Below the pieces are notes generated by a model. The model ran no database searches. It worked only from the letters and a program-made list of their open reading frames with translations, and was not told the DNA's origin. Both the position numbers and the translations under genes were made by a program. From Bacillota bacterium (lineage in GTDB: Bacteria; Bacillota; Clostridia; Saccharofermentanales; DTU023): a DNA stretch of 59,983 bases. Location: positions 1 to 59,983 of the forward strand of contig JAEWER010000005.1 of the NCBI GenBank assembly GCA_023389255.1, written 5' to 3'. Of this stretch, positions 7,986 to 16,611 are shown piece by piece (position 1 is the stretch's first letter; each line of letters begins with the position of its first letter).

Positions 7986-9386
7986 ATGCTGGTTTACAAC
8001 GACCTTACTAGAGCAAACGAAGAATTAACTCCCTTAGAAGATAAGCATTTCCGCATTTACGTTTGTGGTCCAACCGTCTATGATTTTTTCCATTTGGGCA
8101 ATGCTAGACCATTCATCGTCTATGATACTCTGCGCAGATATTTAGAATACTGTGGTAATAAAGTCACCTATGTCCAGAACTTTACAGATATCGACGACAA
8201 GATGATCAAACGTGCCAATAATGAGGGCATTACGGTAGCAGAACTCGCAGACCGCATGATCAAAGAATATTTTACCGATGCGGATGGCTTGAATATAAAG
8301 CGTGCAACACATCATCCGCGTGCTACCGAATGTATTTTCGAGATCATCGACATGATCAAGACCTTAGAAGCCAAAGGTTATGCCTATGTGGCAGACGATG
8401 GTGTCTATTTTGAAACAGATAAATTTGAGGGTTACGGTAAGCTCAGCCATCGCCATTTAGATGAACAGCAAGAGGGCGCCTCGCAAAGAGTTGAATTGAC
8501 TGGTAATAAACGTGGAGTAGGCGATTTTGTGCTCTGGAAATTCAAAAAAGAAGGTGAACCTGCTTGGGATTCGCCATGGGGAGAGGGCAGACCGGGCTGG
8601 CATATAGAGTGTTCAGCCATGAACCTTAAATACCTAGGTAAAACCGTAGATATTCATGGTGGTGGTCAAGATTTATTGTTCCCGCACCATGAGAATGAGG
8701 TAGCGCAAAGTGAAGCAGCTAACGATGCACCATTTGTTCGTTATTGGATGCATAACGGCTTTATCAACGTTAACTATGAAAAGATGGCGAAATCTGCAGG
8801 TAACTTCTTTACCGTGCGGGATCTAGTGAAGCGTTATCCCTACGAGGTCCTGCGTTTCTTTATGCTCCAAACGCACTATCGTATGCCCATCAATTTCTCA
8901 GATGATTTGCTACTGGCAGCCACTAATGGTTTAGAGCGCATCAAAAATTGTGTCAACAACTTGCAATTCTTAGCGAACAAGGCAGACAACAAAGAAACTG
9001 AGATTAATGTGCAAATTTCTGACTTAACTGCAACCGCCAGAAAAAATTTCAAACAAGCTATGGATAATGACATGAATACACCTGATGCTTGTGCCGCTAT
9101 CTTTGAGCTGGTGAGAGAGAGCAATACTCAGAGTACAGAAAAAGAGTTGACAGCAAGTGAACTGCAAGCTCTGAGCGATACTTTGACTGAATTGTGTTCT
9201 GTTCTGGGCATGGATTTACAAAGCCAAGCCAAGATTCCAAGTGAAGTTTTGCAACTGGTAGAGCAAAGAGCTCAAGCTAAAAAGGAAAGAAACTTTGCTT
9301 TGGCTGATGAACTTCGTGAGCAAATCAAAGAAATGGGCTACCGTGTGGAAGATACCCCACAAGGTGCCAAGGTAGTAGCTCTTTAG
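7986..9386 (+). CDS. cysS: Cysteinyl-tRNA synthetase
   Basis: Class I aminoacyl-tRNA synthetase that charges tRNA-Cys, 466 residues. The signature YVCGPTVYD with HLGN (HIGH motif) is near the N terminus. The zinc-type Cys/His residues lie in the ECSAMN and HHENE regions, and KMAKS stands for KMSKS. A GAGG ribosome site precedes ATG 7986. It starts a block running into mrnC (no gap), rlmB and a SigH-like gene, an order known from Bacilli and Clostridia. Regulation may act through the leader hairpins described upstream. Confidence 0.97.
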   Translation: MLVYNDLTRANEELTPLEDKHFRIYVCGPTVYDFFHLGNARPFIVYDTLRRYLEYCGNKVTYVQNFTDIDDKMIKRANNEGITVAELADRMIKEYFTDADGLNIKRATHHPRATECIFEIIDMIKTLEAKGYAYVADDGVYFETDKFEGYGKLSHRHLDEQQEGASQRVELTGNKRGVGDFVLWKFKKEGEPAWDSPWGEGRPGWHIECSAMNLKYLGKTVDIHGGGQDLLFPHHENEVAQSEAANDAPFVRYWMHNGFINVNYEKMAKSAGNFFTVRDLVKRYPYEVLRFFMLQTHYRMPINFSDDLLLAATNGLERIKNCVNNLQFLANKADNKETEINVQISDLTATARKNFKQAMDNDMNTPDACAAIFELVRESNTQSTEKELTASELQALSDTLTELCSVLGMDLQSQAKIPSEVLQLVEQRAQAKKERNFALADELREQIKEMGYRVEDTPQGAKVVAL

Positions 9387-9806
9387 ATGTTGAGTAAAGA
9401 AGCAAAGCACATCAAGCTCTTGCCCATTTCTACATTGGCATATCTAGGTGATGCCTACTATGAACTTCTAATCAGACAGCAATTACTTGCTTGTCATCAG
9501 ACGTTGTCAGGCAAGTTGCACCATTTAGCAGTTAAATATGTAAGTGCTACGGCTCAAGCAAATTTGGTACAGAATTTGCTTGAGCAAAATTATTTGCACG
9601 AGGAAGAAGTGGCGCTGATCAAGCGTGCGAGAAATAGTAATCCTCACAGTTGCGCTAAAAATGCAGATAAGATTACATATCGCTACGCCACAGCCTTTGA
9701 AGCCTTGATTGGCTATCTGTATTTGAGCGGGCAGCTGGAGCGGATCGATCAATTGTTACACCGTATTTTGCCCGATTTATTTTGTAGTAACAGTGCAGAA
9801 AGATAA
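9387..9806 (+). CDS. mrnC: Mini-ribonuclease 3
   Basis: 139 residues, an RNase III catalytic domain without the double-stranded-RNA-binding domain. Family motifs are LAYLGDAYYELLIR near residues 11-24 and FEALIGYLYL near 106-115, which carry the acidic metal ligands. The family matures the ends of 23S rRNA. The ATG follows the cysS stop codon with no spacer, indicating translational coupling, and the gene sits in its usual place between cysS and rlmB. Confidence 0.93.
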   Translation: MLSKEAKHIKLLPISTLAYLGDAYYELLIRQQLLACHQTLSGKLHHLAVKYVSATAQANLVQNLLEQNYLHEEEVALIKRARNSNPHSCAKNADKITYRYATAFEALIGYLYLSGQLERIDQLLHRILPDLFCSNSAER

Positions 9807-9808
9807 GT

Positions 9809-10678
9809 ATGTTTAAGCGAAATTCCCAAGCAGAAAAAAAGAAAAATAATTTTGCTCAAAGAGAACGTTCAAAAGTAACAAGAGAAAGACGGCCTGAACC
9901 TAAAGAAGTAAAGCAAACAAGAGCAGATCTGCTCTATGGTAGAAATCCTGTTACAGAAGCTTTGGTCTCGGGCGTAGAAATCAATAAGGCCTGGATCTTA
10001 AAAAGTGATCCTAGCCAAGGAGAAAAAAGAGACTATCGTTTGAGCGGAATAGTCAACCAGCTCAGAGAGCGCAAAATTGCGATTCAATATGTTGATAGAG
10101 TTACGCTGGATCGCTTGACGGAAAAAGCTCCACATCAAGGTGTAGTGTTGCAAGTAGCTGCTTTCAAATATGCCGATTATCACGAAGTTTTAAAGCACAA
10201 AGCTAACCCACTTATCCTAGCCTTAGACGAAATTCAAGAAGGCTATAATCTAGGTTCCATTTTACGTATTGCCGATGCAGCAGGAGTTGATTTAGTGATT
10301 ATTCCCCAACATCGAGCGGTGGGCTTAGATGCGCATGTAGCCAAAGCATCTGCAGGGGCGATTATGCATGTGCCGGTGGCAAGGGTGACTAATTTAGCGC
10401 ATACCTTGGACGAATTAAAAAAAGATGGTTTTTGGGTGTTTGGTACTGCTTTAAACGAAAAAGCGCAAGATTACCGAGATGTTGGCTATAAAGGCAAAAC
10501 AATCATCGCTATTGGCAACGAAGGAAAAGGTCTGAGTAAAAAGATTTTAGAACGTTGCGATTTCATTGTTAAGATACCGATGCGGGGTAAGATTAACTCA
10601 CTTAATGCAGCTGTAGCAGCAGGTATAGTTGTCTATGAGGCGACCAATCAACGCACCGCAGATGAAGCGTTGAGATAA
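9809..10678 (+). CDS. rlmB: 23S rRNA 2'-O-methyltransferase RlmB-like (SpoU/TrmH family)
   Basis: 289 residues. A basic, probably disordered N-terminal tail (1-38) is followed by the SpoU substrate-binding domain (LLYGRNPVTEAL) and a SPOUT knot domain with NLGSILRIADAAG, IAIGNEGKGLS and IPMRGKINSLNAAVAA. The family methylates G2251-type guanosine in the 23S peptidyl-transferase loop. It begins 2 bp after mrnC. Exact target specificity cannot be read from sequence, so a TrmH-like tRNA target is a minor alternative. Confidence 0.92.
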   Translation: MFKRNSQAEKKKNNFAQRERSKVTRERRPEPKEVKQTRADLLYGRNPVTEALVSGVEINKAWILKSDPSQGEKRDYRLSGIVNQLRERKIAIQYVDRVTLDRLTEKAPHQGVVLQVAAFKYADYHEVLKHKANPLILALDEIQEGYNLGSILRIADAAGVDLVIIPQHRAVGLDAHVAKASAGAIMHVPVARVTNLAHTLDELKKDGFWVFGTALNEKAQDYRDVGYKGKTIIAIGNEGKGLSKKILERCDFIVKIPMRGKINSLNAAVAAGIVVYEATNQRTADEALR

Positions 10679-10689
10679 AAGAGGTTGAC

Positions 10690-11328
10690 TTGGTAAGTAG
10701 AGAACAACAACTATCGCAAAATTTTGAACGTGAGCATGCCATCCTGAAATTGGCGCAGGCAGGCGATCAGCATGCACTAAATCAAATATTTGAACAATAT
10801 AGACCGCTCTTAAAGAGCTTAGCAAACTCTTATTTTTTACCGGGCGGTGATCGTGACGATCTGTTGCAAGAAGCGATGATTGGACTATTTCTAGCGATTC
10901 AGAGCTTTGACACGAAGCAAACACATTTCTTTGCCTATGCCCGACTTTGTATCAGACGACAGTTGATCGATTGTGTCCGCCAAGCAAATAGGAATAAGCA
11001 TAAACCGCTGAATGAAGCAGTTTCTTTAGAACAAAACATTAGCGCAGATAATCAAGTGACAGCAGAAGATTATTTTGCGGACAAAATAGCCCAAGTTGTG
11101 CCAACCCCTGTAGATAGTCTTTTAGAGAAAGAGACGAGAGAGCAAGTCTTTGCCTATGTGGAAGACAAACTGAGTGAACAAGAGCGTATAGTCTTGTTGA
11201 GTTATATTGCGGGCATGGATATGAATACTATCGCCAATCAACAGAATTTGAGTTATAGAGCTACTACTAGTTCATTGCAACGAGCCAGACAAAAGATAGC
11301 TCATTTTTTGCAACACCTCTGCCACTAA
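10690..11328 (+). CDS. RNA polymerase sigma factor, SigH (sigma-30)-like
   Basis: 212 residues with region 2 (NSYFLPGGDRDDLLQEAMIG, then a stretch closely matching SigH) and region 4 (about 150-210, ending in a helix-turn-helix). The location after cysS-mrnC-rlmB is the classical sigH locus. It starts with TTG at 10690 behind AGAGG; no in-frame ATG fits. In Bacillus SigH drives transition-state and early sporulation genes. No sporulation genes are in this window, so a role in competence or stationary phase is equally possible. Confidence 0.85.
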   Translation: MVSREQQLSQNFEREHAILKLAQAGDQHALNQIFEQYRPLLKSLANSYFLPGGDRDDLLQEAMIGLFLAIQSFDTKQTHFFAYARLCIRRQLIDCVRQANRNKHKPLNEAVSLEQNISADNQVTAEDYFADKIAQVVPTPVDSLLEKETREQVFAYVEDKLSEQERIVLLSYIAGMDMNTIANQQNLSYRATTSSLQRARQKIAHFLQHLCH

Positions 11329-11365
11329 ACTTCAGCACTTAGTACAGATAAAGTAATATGTTGTT

Positions 11366-12970
11366 ATGGCAAACAAAAGAAAAGCAGATTCAACAATTCA
11401 GAAACCCAAGATAAAAAAGCATCAGCCCTCTCATAGTATTTGGGTTAGAACTATCTGCTTAATTATTGTTTTGTTCTTTGTGGTTTCTTTAGTTTTATCG
11501 CTTGCAGGTTGTAGCAACGTTAACAATGTATCGCAAAACTTTGACACTTTAATCGGCAAAGAAGAAAAGTATCGCTTAGATACAAATAAGCATGGCGATA
11601 TTACAGATACAACGCTGGTAGAGGCTGTAGTTGTAGCGATTAACGATACGAGCGAAGTAGAGCGCATTTACAACAGTTTACCCAAGCATATTGTAGGTGA
11701 TCTAACCAAAAATGAATTTGCGCAGTATATCAGTGCTTTGACGGGGGATAGAACGCTGAAAATTAAGCGTTTTTATCGGGAAAACACAGAAGAAGCAAAA
11801 AAAGTTTCTCAGAAACTTTTGACGATTAAACCAGAGTTTGCAGAAAAAATGAAACGCACACAGTTTTATCGTTTGGAGATAGACAGTAATGCCAATACAG
11901 AAAATAATCCACTCTTAGCCATTCAACATGATGAAAATGATAAACCATTACTAGATGTAAAGTGGATTCGTGAGATTATTGCTATCTATCGCTACGCTAA
12001 GCTGTATTTCCATGCAGTCAGCAACAAAGATCGAGATTCAATCTCTTATCTATTGTTACAAAGTGAGAACACAGAGAGTCGTGAGAAGTTAAAAGAGATT
12101 GCCGAGCAAAAGGCGAGTAGCTTGCTAGATTATTACCAAAACTCAGTGCGCACAGCACCAGAAGACAGCAAATTGACTTTGTTATTGCCAGGAATTGCAG
12201 AATTCAAGCAAGAACTGTATACAAGCGAAGGTAATAATCTCAATTACCGTACCTGCCAATTTCAGTTGCAACAAGGTAGGTATGTAATTAAAGATTCTGT
12301 AGCAGATGAATTAGCGAGCAGACATATCACGGTATATTTGGCAGATAGAGTCTTTTTATTTGGCGATCCAGCCGATATGTACAAGCCTTATTCTGGTAAT
12401 TATTTTCTAGACGAGCTAGGAGAGCCCATAGGAGTAGAGAAATTAACGGAAGGTGCCACAGCAGAAACAATTAAAGCGACTACAGCGCCTACGGTTAAAC
12501 CTACTGTTGCTCCCGTTGAAGATAAAACCAAGCAGGGAGCAGTAGAAACAATACCTAAAGCTACAGTAAAAGAAGAGACTTTTACAGAGATTGGTGAGCG
12601 CTTGTTAAATGATTTGTACAATCAGCGAGACGGTGATTCACTATGGCGTATTAAATACCCTGGTATTGAATTAACTATTAGAGGTAATGCTGAACCAAAG
12701 AGTTATGCATGGGCAGGCTACATTACGCAAGTAGACTTGCTACCTGATGCTGAAAATAATGTTTTCAGTTTGGGACAGGAGCTAAAAATAGGGACTACTG
12801 TGCCAGAGCTTTACCAAGTGTATCCCTTTATTCGTGAGGCTTCCTACGAGTTAGAAACTACTTATGCAGGCATTAAGTGGAAACTGAATGTACAAGTTGC
12901 TAGAGATCAAATTACGAAATTATCTTTAAGACAAGTCGATTATGCGCAAGCAGATGAAAATGCGCCCTAA
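11366..12970 (+). CDS. Predicted lipoprotein of unknown function
   Basis: 534 residues. A long basic N terminus (1-27) is followed by a hydrophobic helix and a lipobox LSLAGC with C49, so the mature protein should be lipid-anchored outside the membrane. The middle is a mixed alpha/beta region. A Thr/Pro/Ala-rich linker near residues 365-400 leads to a C-terminal domain of about 130 residues. I do not recognise either domain. It follows the SigH-like gene by 37 bp and is 2 bp from the thiamine pyrophosphokinase gene, so co-transcription is likely. Confidence 0.7.
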   Translation: MANKRKADSTIQKPKIKKHQPSHSIWVRTICLIIVLFFVVSLVLSLAGCSNVNNVSQNFDTLIGKEEKYRLDTNKHGDITDTTLVEAVVVAINDTSEVERIYNSLPKHIVGDLTKNEFAQYISALTGDRTLKIKRFYRENTEEAKKVSQKLLTIKPEFAEKMKRTQFYRLEIDSNANTENNPLLAIQHDENDKPLLDVKWIREIIAIYRYAKLYFHAVSNKDRDSISYLLLQSENTESREKLKEIAEQKASSLLDYYQNSVRTAPEDSKLTLLLPGIAEFKQELYTSEGNNLNYRTCQFQLQQGRYVIKDSVADELASRHITVYLADRVFLFGDPADMYKPYSGNYFLDELGEPIGVEKLTEGATAETIKATTAPTVKPTVAPVEDKTKQGAVETIPKATVKEETFTEIGERLLNDLYNQRDGDSLWRIKYPGIELTIRGNAEPKSYAWAGYITQVDLLPDAENNVFSLGQELKIGTTVPELYQVYPFIREASYELETTYAGIKWKLNVQVARDQITKLSLRQVDYAQADENAP

Positions 12971-12972
12971 TT

Positions 12973-13731
12973 ATGCATTCACTTAAGTTACCTTTTGTTC
13001 CGGGCAGAGAAAAAAGCCCTATTTGTTATCTTTTTGGTGCCTCACCAAGTGGTTTTGCGTTTACGCCAAGCAAGCGACCTCAAGATTATTGGTTAGCTTT
13101 AGATGGCGGATTTAAGCGCCTACAAGAACAGAAAAAATCTTTTGCCGTAGATATGGTTTTAGGTGACTTTGATTCCTATCTGGAAGCAAGCAAGACTAAC
13201 GTATCTCAAGCATACACGGATCGGCAAATTGAACAGCTATCAAATGCAGAATTGCGGAAGATGCTGGGATTAAGAACAACACAAGAGTTAATACACCTAC
13301 CCATCCATAAAGACTTAACCGATATGGAAGCCGCTTTGCACTGGGCGTTAGCTTTGCCTTGTGATCCGTTCATCCTTTTAGGTGCCACAGGAGGTAGGTT
13401 AGATCATACGCTGGCCAACATTCAATGCTTAAAGCAATTGGCTCACAAGCAACGACATGTAATTGTTATCGATTCAGGCTATCAATTAGCCGTTTTAGAC
13501 CCTACGACAGAATTAACAATAAATGAAGCGAAACACACTAGACTATCGCTTTTCGCTTTAAGTGACGAAGTTGCAGGCTTGAATATCACGGGCACGGAGT
13601 ATGAAGCCCAAAATTTAACCTTGAGCAACGATAAACCCTTAGCTATCAGCAACCAGATTTTGACTAAAGATGTAAGAATTAGCCTAAAAAAAGGCTATGT
13701 CCTAGTGTATCTAGAAACACAGCCTATTTAA
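12973..13731 (+). CDS. thiN: Thiamine pyrophosphokinase
   Basis: 252 residues. Transfers pyrophosphate from ATP to thiamine to make TPP. Family signatures: LALDGGFKRL, MVLGDFDS, the acidic HKDLTDMEAAL motif, and LLGATGGRLDHTLANI. The small C-terminal thiamine-binding beta domain is present (about 165-252). The ATG lies 2 bp after the lipoprotein stop with no clear ribosome site, suggesting coupling. It fits with the thiamine transporter gene 1.3 kb further on: import, then activation. Confidence 0.92.
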   Translation: MHSLKLPFVPGREKSPICYLFGASPSGFAFTPSKRPQDYWLALDGGFKRLQEQKKSFAVDMVLGDFDSYLEASKTNVSQAYTDRQIEQLSNAELRKMLGLRTTQELIHLPIHKDLTDMEAALHWALALPCDPFILLGATGGRLDHTLANIQCLKQLAHKQRHVIVIDSGYQLAVLDPTTELTINEAKHTRLSLFALSDEVAGLNITGTEYEAQNLTLSNDKPLAISNQILTKDVRISLKKGYVLVYLETQPI

Positions 13732-13752
13732 GTACAAGTGTTATTTGTTTAA

Positions 13753-14772
13753 TTATTTGAAAAACAACAGTGCGAGACCAAGGCAGAAGAGCAGTTGGAC
13801 AACAGAGCCACAAAAAGCTCCCACCATTACTTTGCCTCCACGCTCTTTGATAACACGGAAATTTACGTTCAAGCCTAAGGCGGCCATAGCCATGCCTAAA
13901 ACGATGTAAGCTAAATCGACTAAGTAGGGCACAACTGGTGCTAATTCTTTGACATAACTACCCAAGGCACTGGTTATTAAAAAGCCCAACATAAACCAAG
14001 GAATAGGCAATTTGTGTTTGGCAAACTCTGCATCAGTTTCATCTTCGCCTCTTCTTTTACGGCACAGAATACCTAAAATGAATGCGACAGGTACCAGCAT
14101 CAATACACGGCTCAATTTAGCTAGAACAGCAATTTTTTCTGCTTCAGCACCGCCAGCATTACCAGCTGCTACAGCATGGGCTATTTCGTGCAAGGAAAAG
14201 CCGCTCATCACACCATATTGGTCGGCGGTTAACTGCAAGAGATGAGCATTGTATAAACCAACTTCGATCAAAGTGAAGATAGTGCCCATGATGCAAATGA
14301 CAGCAACAGCTAATACGGTATCGTCTTTACTTGCTTTAACTGACGGAGAAATACCCATAATGGCGGCTGCGCCACAAATACCACAACCACTGGCTGTGAG
14401 TAAGTTCAAATCATCGGGTACAGGGAAAACATATTTTAAGAGCAAGAAATTAACTACTATTACCACAGCTACAACTACAGCTGCTAGAAGTAGTAATTTG
14501 ACGCCGTGACTGGCAAGCTCTACTAAATTTAACTTGAAGCCAAGCAAAATGATACCTAAACGCAAAAATTTATTGGAAATAAAACCAACACTGCTGGCAC
14601 ATTCTTGCTTGATACCAGGTACCATTTGTAAGAGCATACCCAAGAGTAAAGCAATTACCAAAGCACCGATCAGATTTAGCCCAGGTAACAGTTTTAGATA
14701 AGAGCCAGCCACCGAGCAGAGCAAAGTCAAGACACAGGCTGACCAAAAATGACGTGTTTTTAGGATTTGCAT
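13753..14772 (-). CDS. YeiH/UPF0324-family membrane protein (putative sulfate exporter family)
   Basis: 339 residues with about 10 hydrophobic segments and the family motifs LGIILLGFKLNL, SGCGICGAAAIMG and SLHEIAHAVAAG. The family is annotated as putative sulfate or anion exporters; the substrate is not established. The reading frame extends upstream to 14880, but ATG 14772 has a good AGAGGA site 7 bp before it and the family starts here, so I use it. The gene diverges from the TPP riboswitch and thiT. Confidence 0.88.
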   Translation of the reverse strand: MQILKTRHFWSACVLTLLCSVAGSYLKLLPGLNLIGALVIALLLGMLLQMVPGIKQECASSVGFISNKFLRLGIILLGFKLNLVELASHGVKLLLLAAVVVAVVIVVNFLLLKYVFPVPDDLNLLTASGCGICGAAAIMGISPSVKASKDDTVLAVAVICIMGTIFTLIEVGLYNAHLLQLTADQYGVMSGFSLHEIAHAVAAGNAGGAEAEKIAVLAKLSRVLMLVPVAFILGILCRKRRGEDETDAEFAKHKLPIPWFMLGFLITSALGSYVKELAPVVPYLVDLAYIVLGMAMAALGLNVNFRVIKERGGKVMVGAFCGSVVQLLFCLGLALLFFK

Positions 14773-14910
14773 AGTTCCTCTTTTCTCATTTGACGTAAAA
14801 ACGTAGTTCTTCTTTTGTAGCCCAAATCTAGACGCAACACAAGAGGAGTTATAAAACAGGTGTGCTTGTTGGTTGATCAACCGCTATGGTTTATACTAAA
14901 ACTACAATTT

Positions 14911-14990
14911 AACGCTAGGGGTGCCACGTGGCTGAGATTATACCCTTGTACCTGAAGCAGGTAATACTGCCGTAGGAAAGCAAGTACTCT
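14911..14990 (+). promoter_or_regulatory. TPP riboswitch aptamer (THI element)
   Basis: The classical conserved blocks are present in order: AGGGGTGC, GGCTGAGAT, ACCC, ACCTGAAGCAGGTAATACTG and CGTAGGAAAGCAAGT. TPP binding to this RNA lowers expression of the downstream gene. It lies directly ahead of an intrinsic terminator and of a thiamine transporter S-component, the expected target. Confidence 0.97.
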
Positions 14991-14997
14991 CCAAGAT

Positions 14998-15023
14998 CAT
15001 CTGGCACCAGCTAGATGTTTTTC
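14998..15023 (+). terminator. Expression-platform terminator of the TPP riboswitch
   Basis: An 8-bp stem, CATCTGGC (14998-15005) with GCTAGATG (15010-15017), contains one G-T pair, has loop ACCA and is followed by TTTTTCTT. It sits between the aptamer and the AGGAGG site of thiT, so control is probably by transcription termination rather than by blocking the ribosome site. Confidence 0.85.
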
Positions 15024-15035
15024 TTAGGAGGAATA

Positions 15036-15743
15036 ATGATTAAATTACTAGCTGGTTTCCACAACCCACTATCCGAACTGTTTGACGATTTAGGTAAAGC
15101 GCCGAATGCTTTTCGTGAAGTTACAGGTGAACTGTTTAAAGGTCCTTTGTATATCATTGCCTTAGTAGTCGTCTTAGGACTTATTTTGGGGTTTGCCTAC
15201 ATGCGCAAAACCAAGATAACCACACGAGCTTTAACGCAGACCGCTTTATGTGTAGCGCTTTCCATCATCTTGAATTTGCTAGTGGTATACAAAATGCCAC
15301 AAGGTGGATCTGTAACCGTCGGAGCCATGATTCCACTCTTCCTGATAGCCTTAGCACATGGTCCAGCGCTAGGAATCTTGGCTGGTTTCTTGTTTGGCTT
15401 AATTGATATGTTACTTGGTGGATATATCGTCCATCCTTTGCAGATGCTACTTGATTATCCTCTCGCTTTTATGTGCATGGGCTTAATTGGCTTTTTGGCG
15501 CAAAGATATGCGTTAGGAGCGGTTATAGCTCTGAGTGGGCAACTCTTATTTAGCACACTATCTGGTGTAATTTTCTTTTCTGAATATGCAGGAGCAATGA
15601 ATCCGTGGCTTTATTCTTTTACGTATAACGGAACTTTTATTCTAGCTAATGGCGTGATAAGTCTGATTTTATTAAAAGTATTGCCGATTAAACGCCTAGT
15701 CAGAATCATGAACAATGCCGGAGGTGAGCTTAAATATTGGTAG
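15036..15743 (+). CDS. thiT: Thiamine transporter S-component (ECF-type, ThiT-like)
   Basis: 235 residues with six or so membrane segments. The stretch HPLQMLLDYPLAFMCMGL is the recognisable ThiT signature, and the first helix is preceded by a longer N-terminal segment than usual (about 55 residues, including one extra hydrophobic stretch). It imports thiamine together with a shared ECF AT-module encoded elsewhere. ATG 15036 follows AGGAGG at 15026-15031; an earlier in-frame ATG lies inside the terminator stem. The TPP riboswitch independently supports the substrate. Confidence 0.92.
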   Translation: MIKLLAGFHNPLSELFDDLGKAPNAFREVTGELFKGPLYIIALVVVLGLILGFAYMRKTKITTRALTQTALCVALSIILNLLVVYKMPQGGSVTVGAMIPLFLIALAHGPALGILAGFLFGLIDMLLGGYIVHPLQMLLDYPLAFMCMGLIGFLAQRYALGAVIALSGQLLFSTLSGVIFFSEYAGAMNPWLYSFTYNGTFILANGVISLILLKVLPIKRLVRIMNNAGGELKYW

Positions 15744-15793
15744 GCGATGTTATAATCAGACATAAGGATGCAATAAGTAACTTCAAATCAAAC

Positions 15794-15823
15794 AGAGGGA
15801 TCTGCATCGCAGATCCCTCTTTA
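15794..15823 (+). terminator. Terminator after thiT
   Basis: A perfect 12-bp stem (AGAGGGATCTGC at 15794-15805, GCAGATCCCTCT at 15809-15820) with loop ATC. The T tract is short (TTTATAT overlapping the stem end). It lies between thiT and the convergent tRNA-Arg gene. Confidence 0.8.
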
Positions 15824-15825
15824 TA

Positions 15826-15900
15826 TGGTGCTCCGAACAGGAATCGAACCCGTATCAGCAGCTCCGGAAACTGCTGTCATATCCATTAGACCATCGGAGC
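15826..15900 (-). tRNA. tRNA-Arg (anticodon CCG)
   Basis: A 75-nt cloverleaf on the minus strand. The 7-nt anticodon loop TTCCGGA gives anticodon CCG, with a stem GCAGT/GCTGC closed by a T-G pair. Acceptor GCTCCGA pairs with TCGGAGC. The T arm has TTCGATT and the CCA end is encoded. Confidence 0.92.
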
Positions 15901-15938
15901 TAGGCGCATCAATTTTAGCACAGCAAGAGGTTTAGTAG

Positions 15939-16610
15939 ATGAAGATTTATCTGATCCGACACGGTACAACCGATAGTAACTATAATGGCCAATTCCAAGG
16001 CAGCACAGATAATGAGCTAAACCAAATGGGCATGAAGCAAGCAAACTGTTTAGGCGAAAAGTTTAAGCAGATTGATTTGGATGCCATCTATAGCAGTCCG
16101 CTACGCAGGGCAAAGCAAACGGCAGAGGGAGTTTTAACTCACCATCCAAAGTTAAAACTCAACTTAGTTGAAGATTTAAGGGAAATTGATGGTGGCTTAT
16201 TAGAAGGTAATTCTTCAGCATATAATCACGAACACTATGGTGAAGTGTTAGAGTTACTCAAAACCAAACCGGGCTTAGCTGTTTGTCCAAACGGAGAGGC
16301 CTGCGTGCAAGTTTATGAGCGCATGGGTAAAGCGATAGATGCTATTGCTAATAAACATCGAAACGATCAAGCAGTAGCTGTGGTATCACATGGCTGTGCC
16401 ATTATGGCTTATCTGTCTTATGCTAAAGGAATTAAAGCTGAAGAGATGGAGAGAAATATACCTCACAATGCCTCAGTTACAACCATTGAGTACATTTTTA
16501 CCGCTAATGACAGACAGATTAGGATAGAAGAGGAAGATAATAACGAGCACTTACCCAGTGAGTTGCGCTTCTTGTTGCATCACATGGAAAGTGCTAAACA
16601 CGAGCAATAG
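15939..16610 (+). CDS. Histidine phosphatase (phosphoglycerate mutase-like) family protein
   Basis: 223 residues. The catalytic LIRHGTTDSN motif (H8) is at the N terminus, SSPLRRAKQTAE gives the phosphate-binding arginine, and the second histidine is in VVSHGCAIM. This size and arrangement fit cofactor-independent-type phosphatases such as the alpha-ribazole phosphatase or broad-specificity PhoE/GpmB group. No cobalamin genes are nearby, so the substrate is open. An AGAGG site precedes the ATG; the DnaD gene follows after 1 bp. Confidence 0.88.
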   Translation: MKIYLIRHGTTDSNYNGQFQGSTDNELNQMGMKQANCLGEKFKQIDLDAIYSSPLRRAKQTAEGVLTHHPKLKLNLVEDLREIDGGLLEGNSSAYNHEHYGEVLELLKTKPGLAVCPNGEACVQVYERMGKAIDAIANKHRNDQAVAVVSHGCAIMAYLSYAKGIKAEEMERNIPHNASVTTIEYIFTANDRQIRIEEEDNNEHLPSELRFLLHHMESAKHEQ

Positions 16611-16611
16611 T

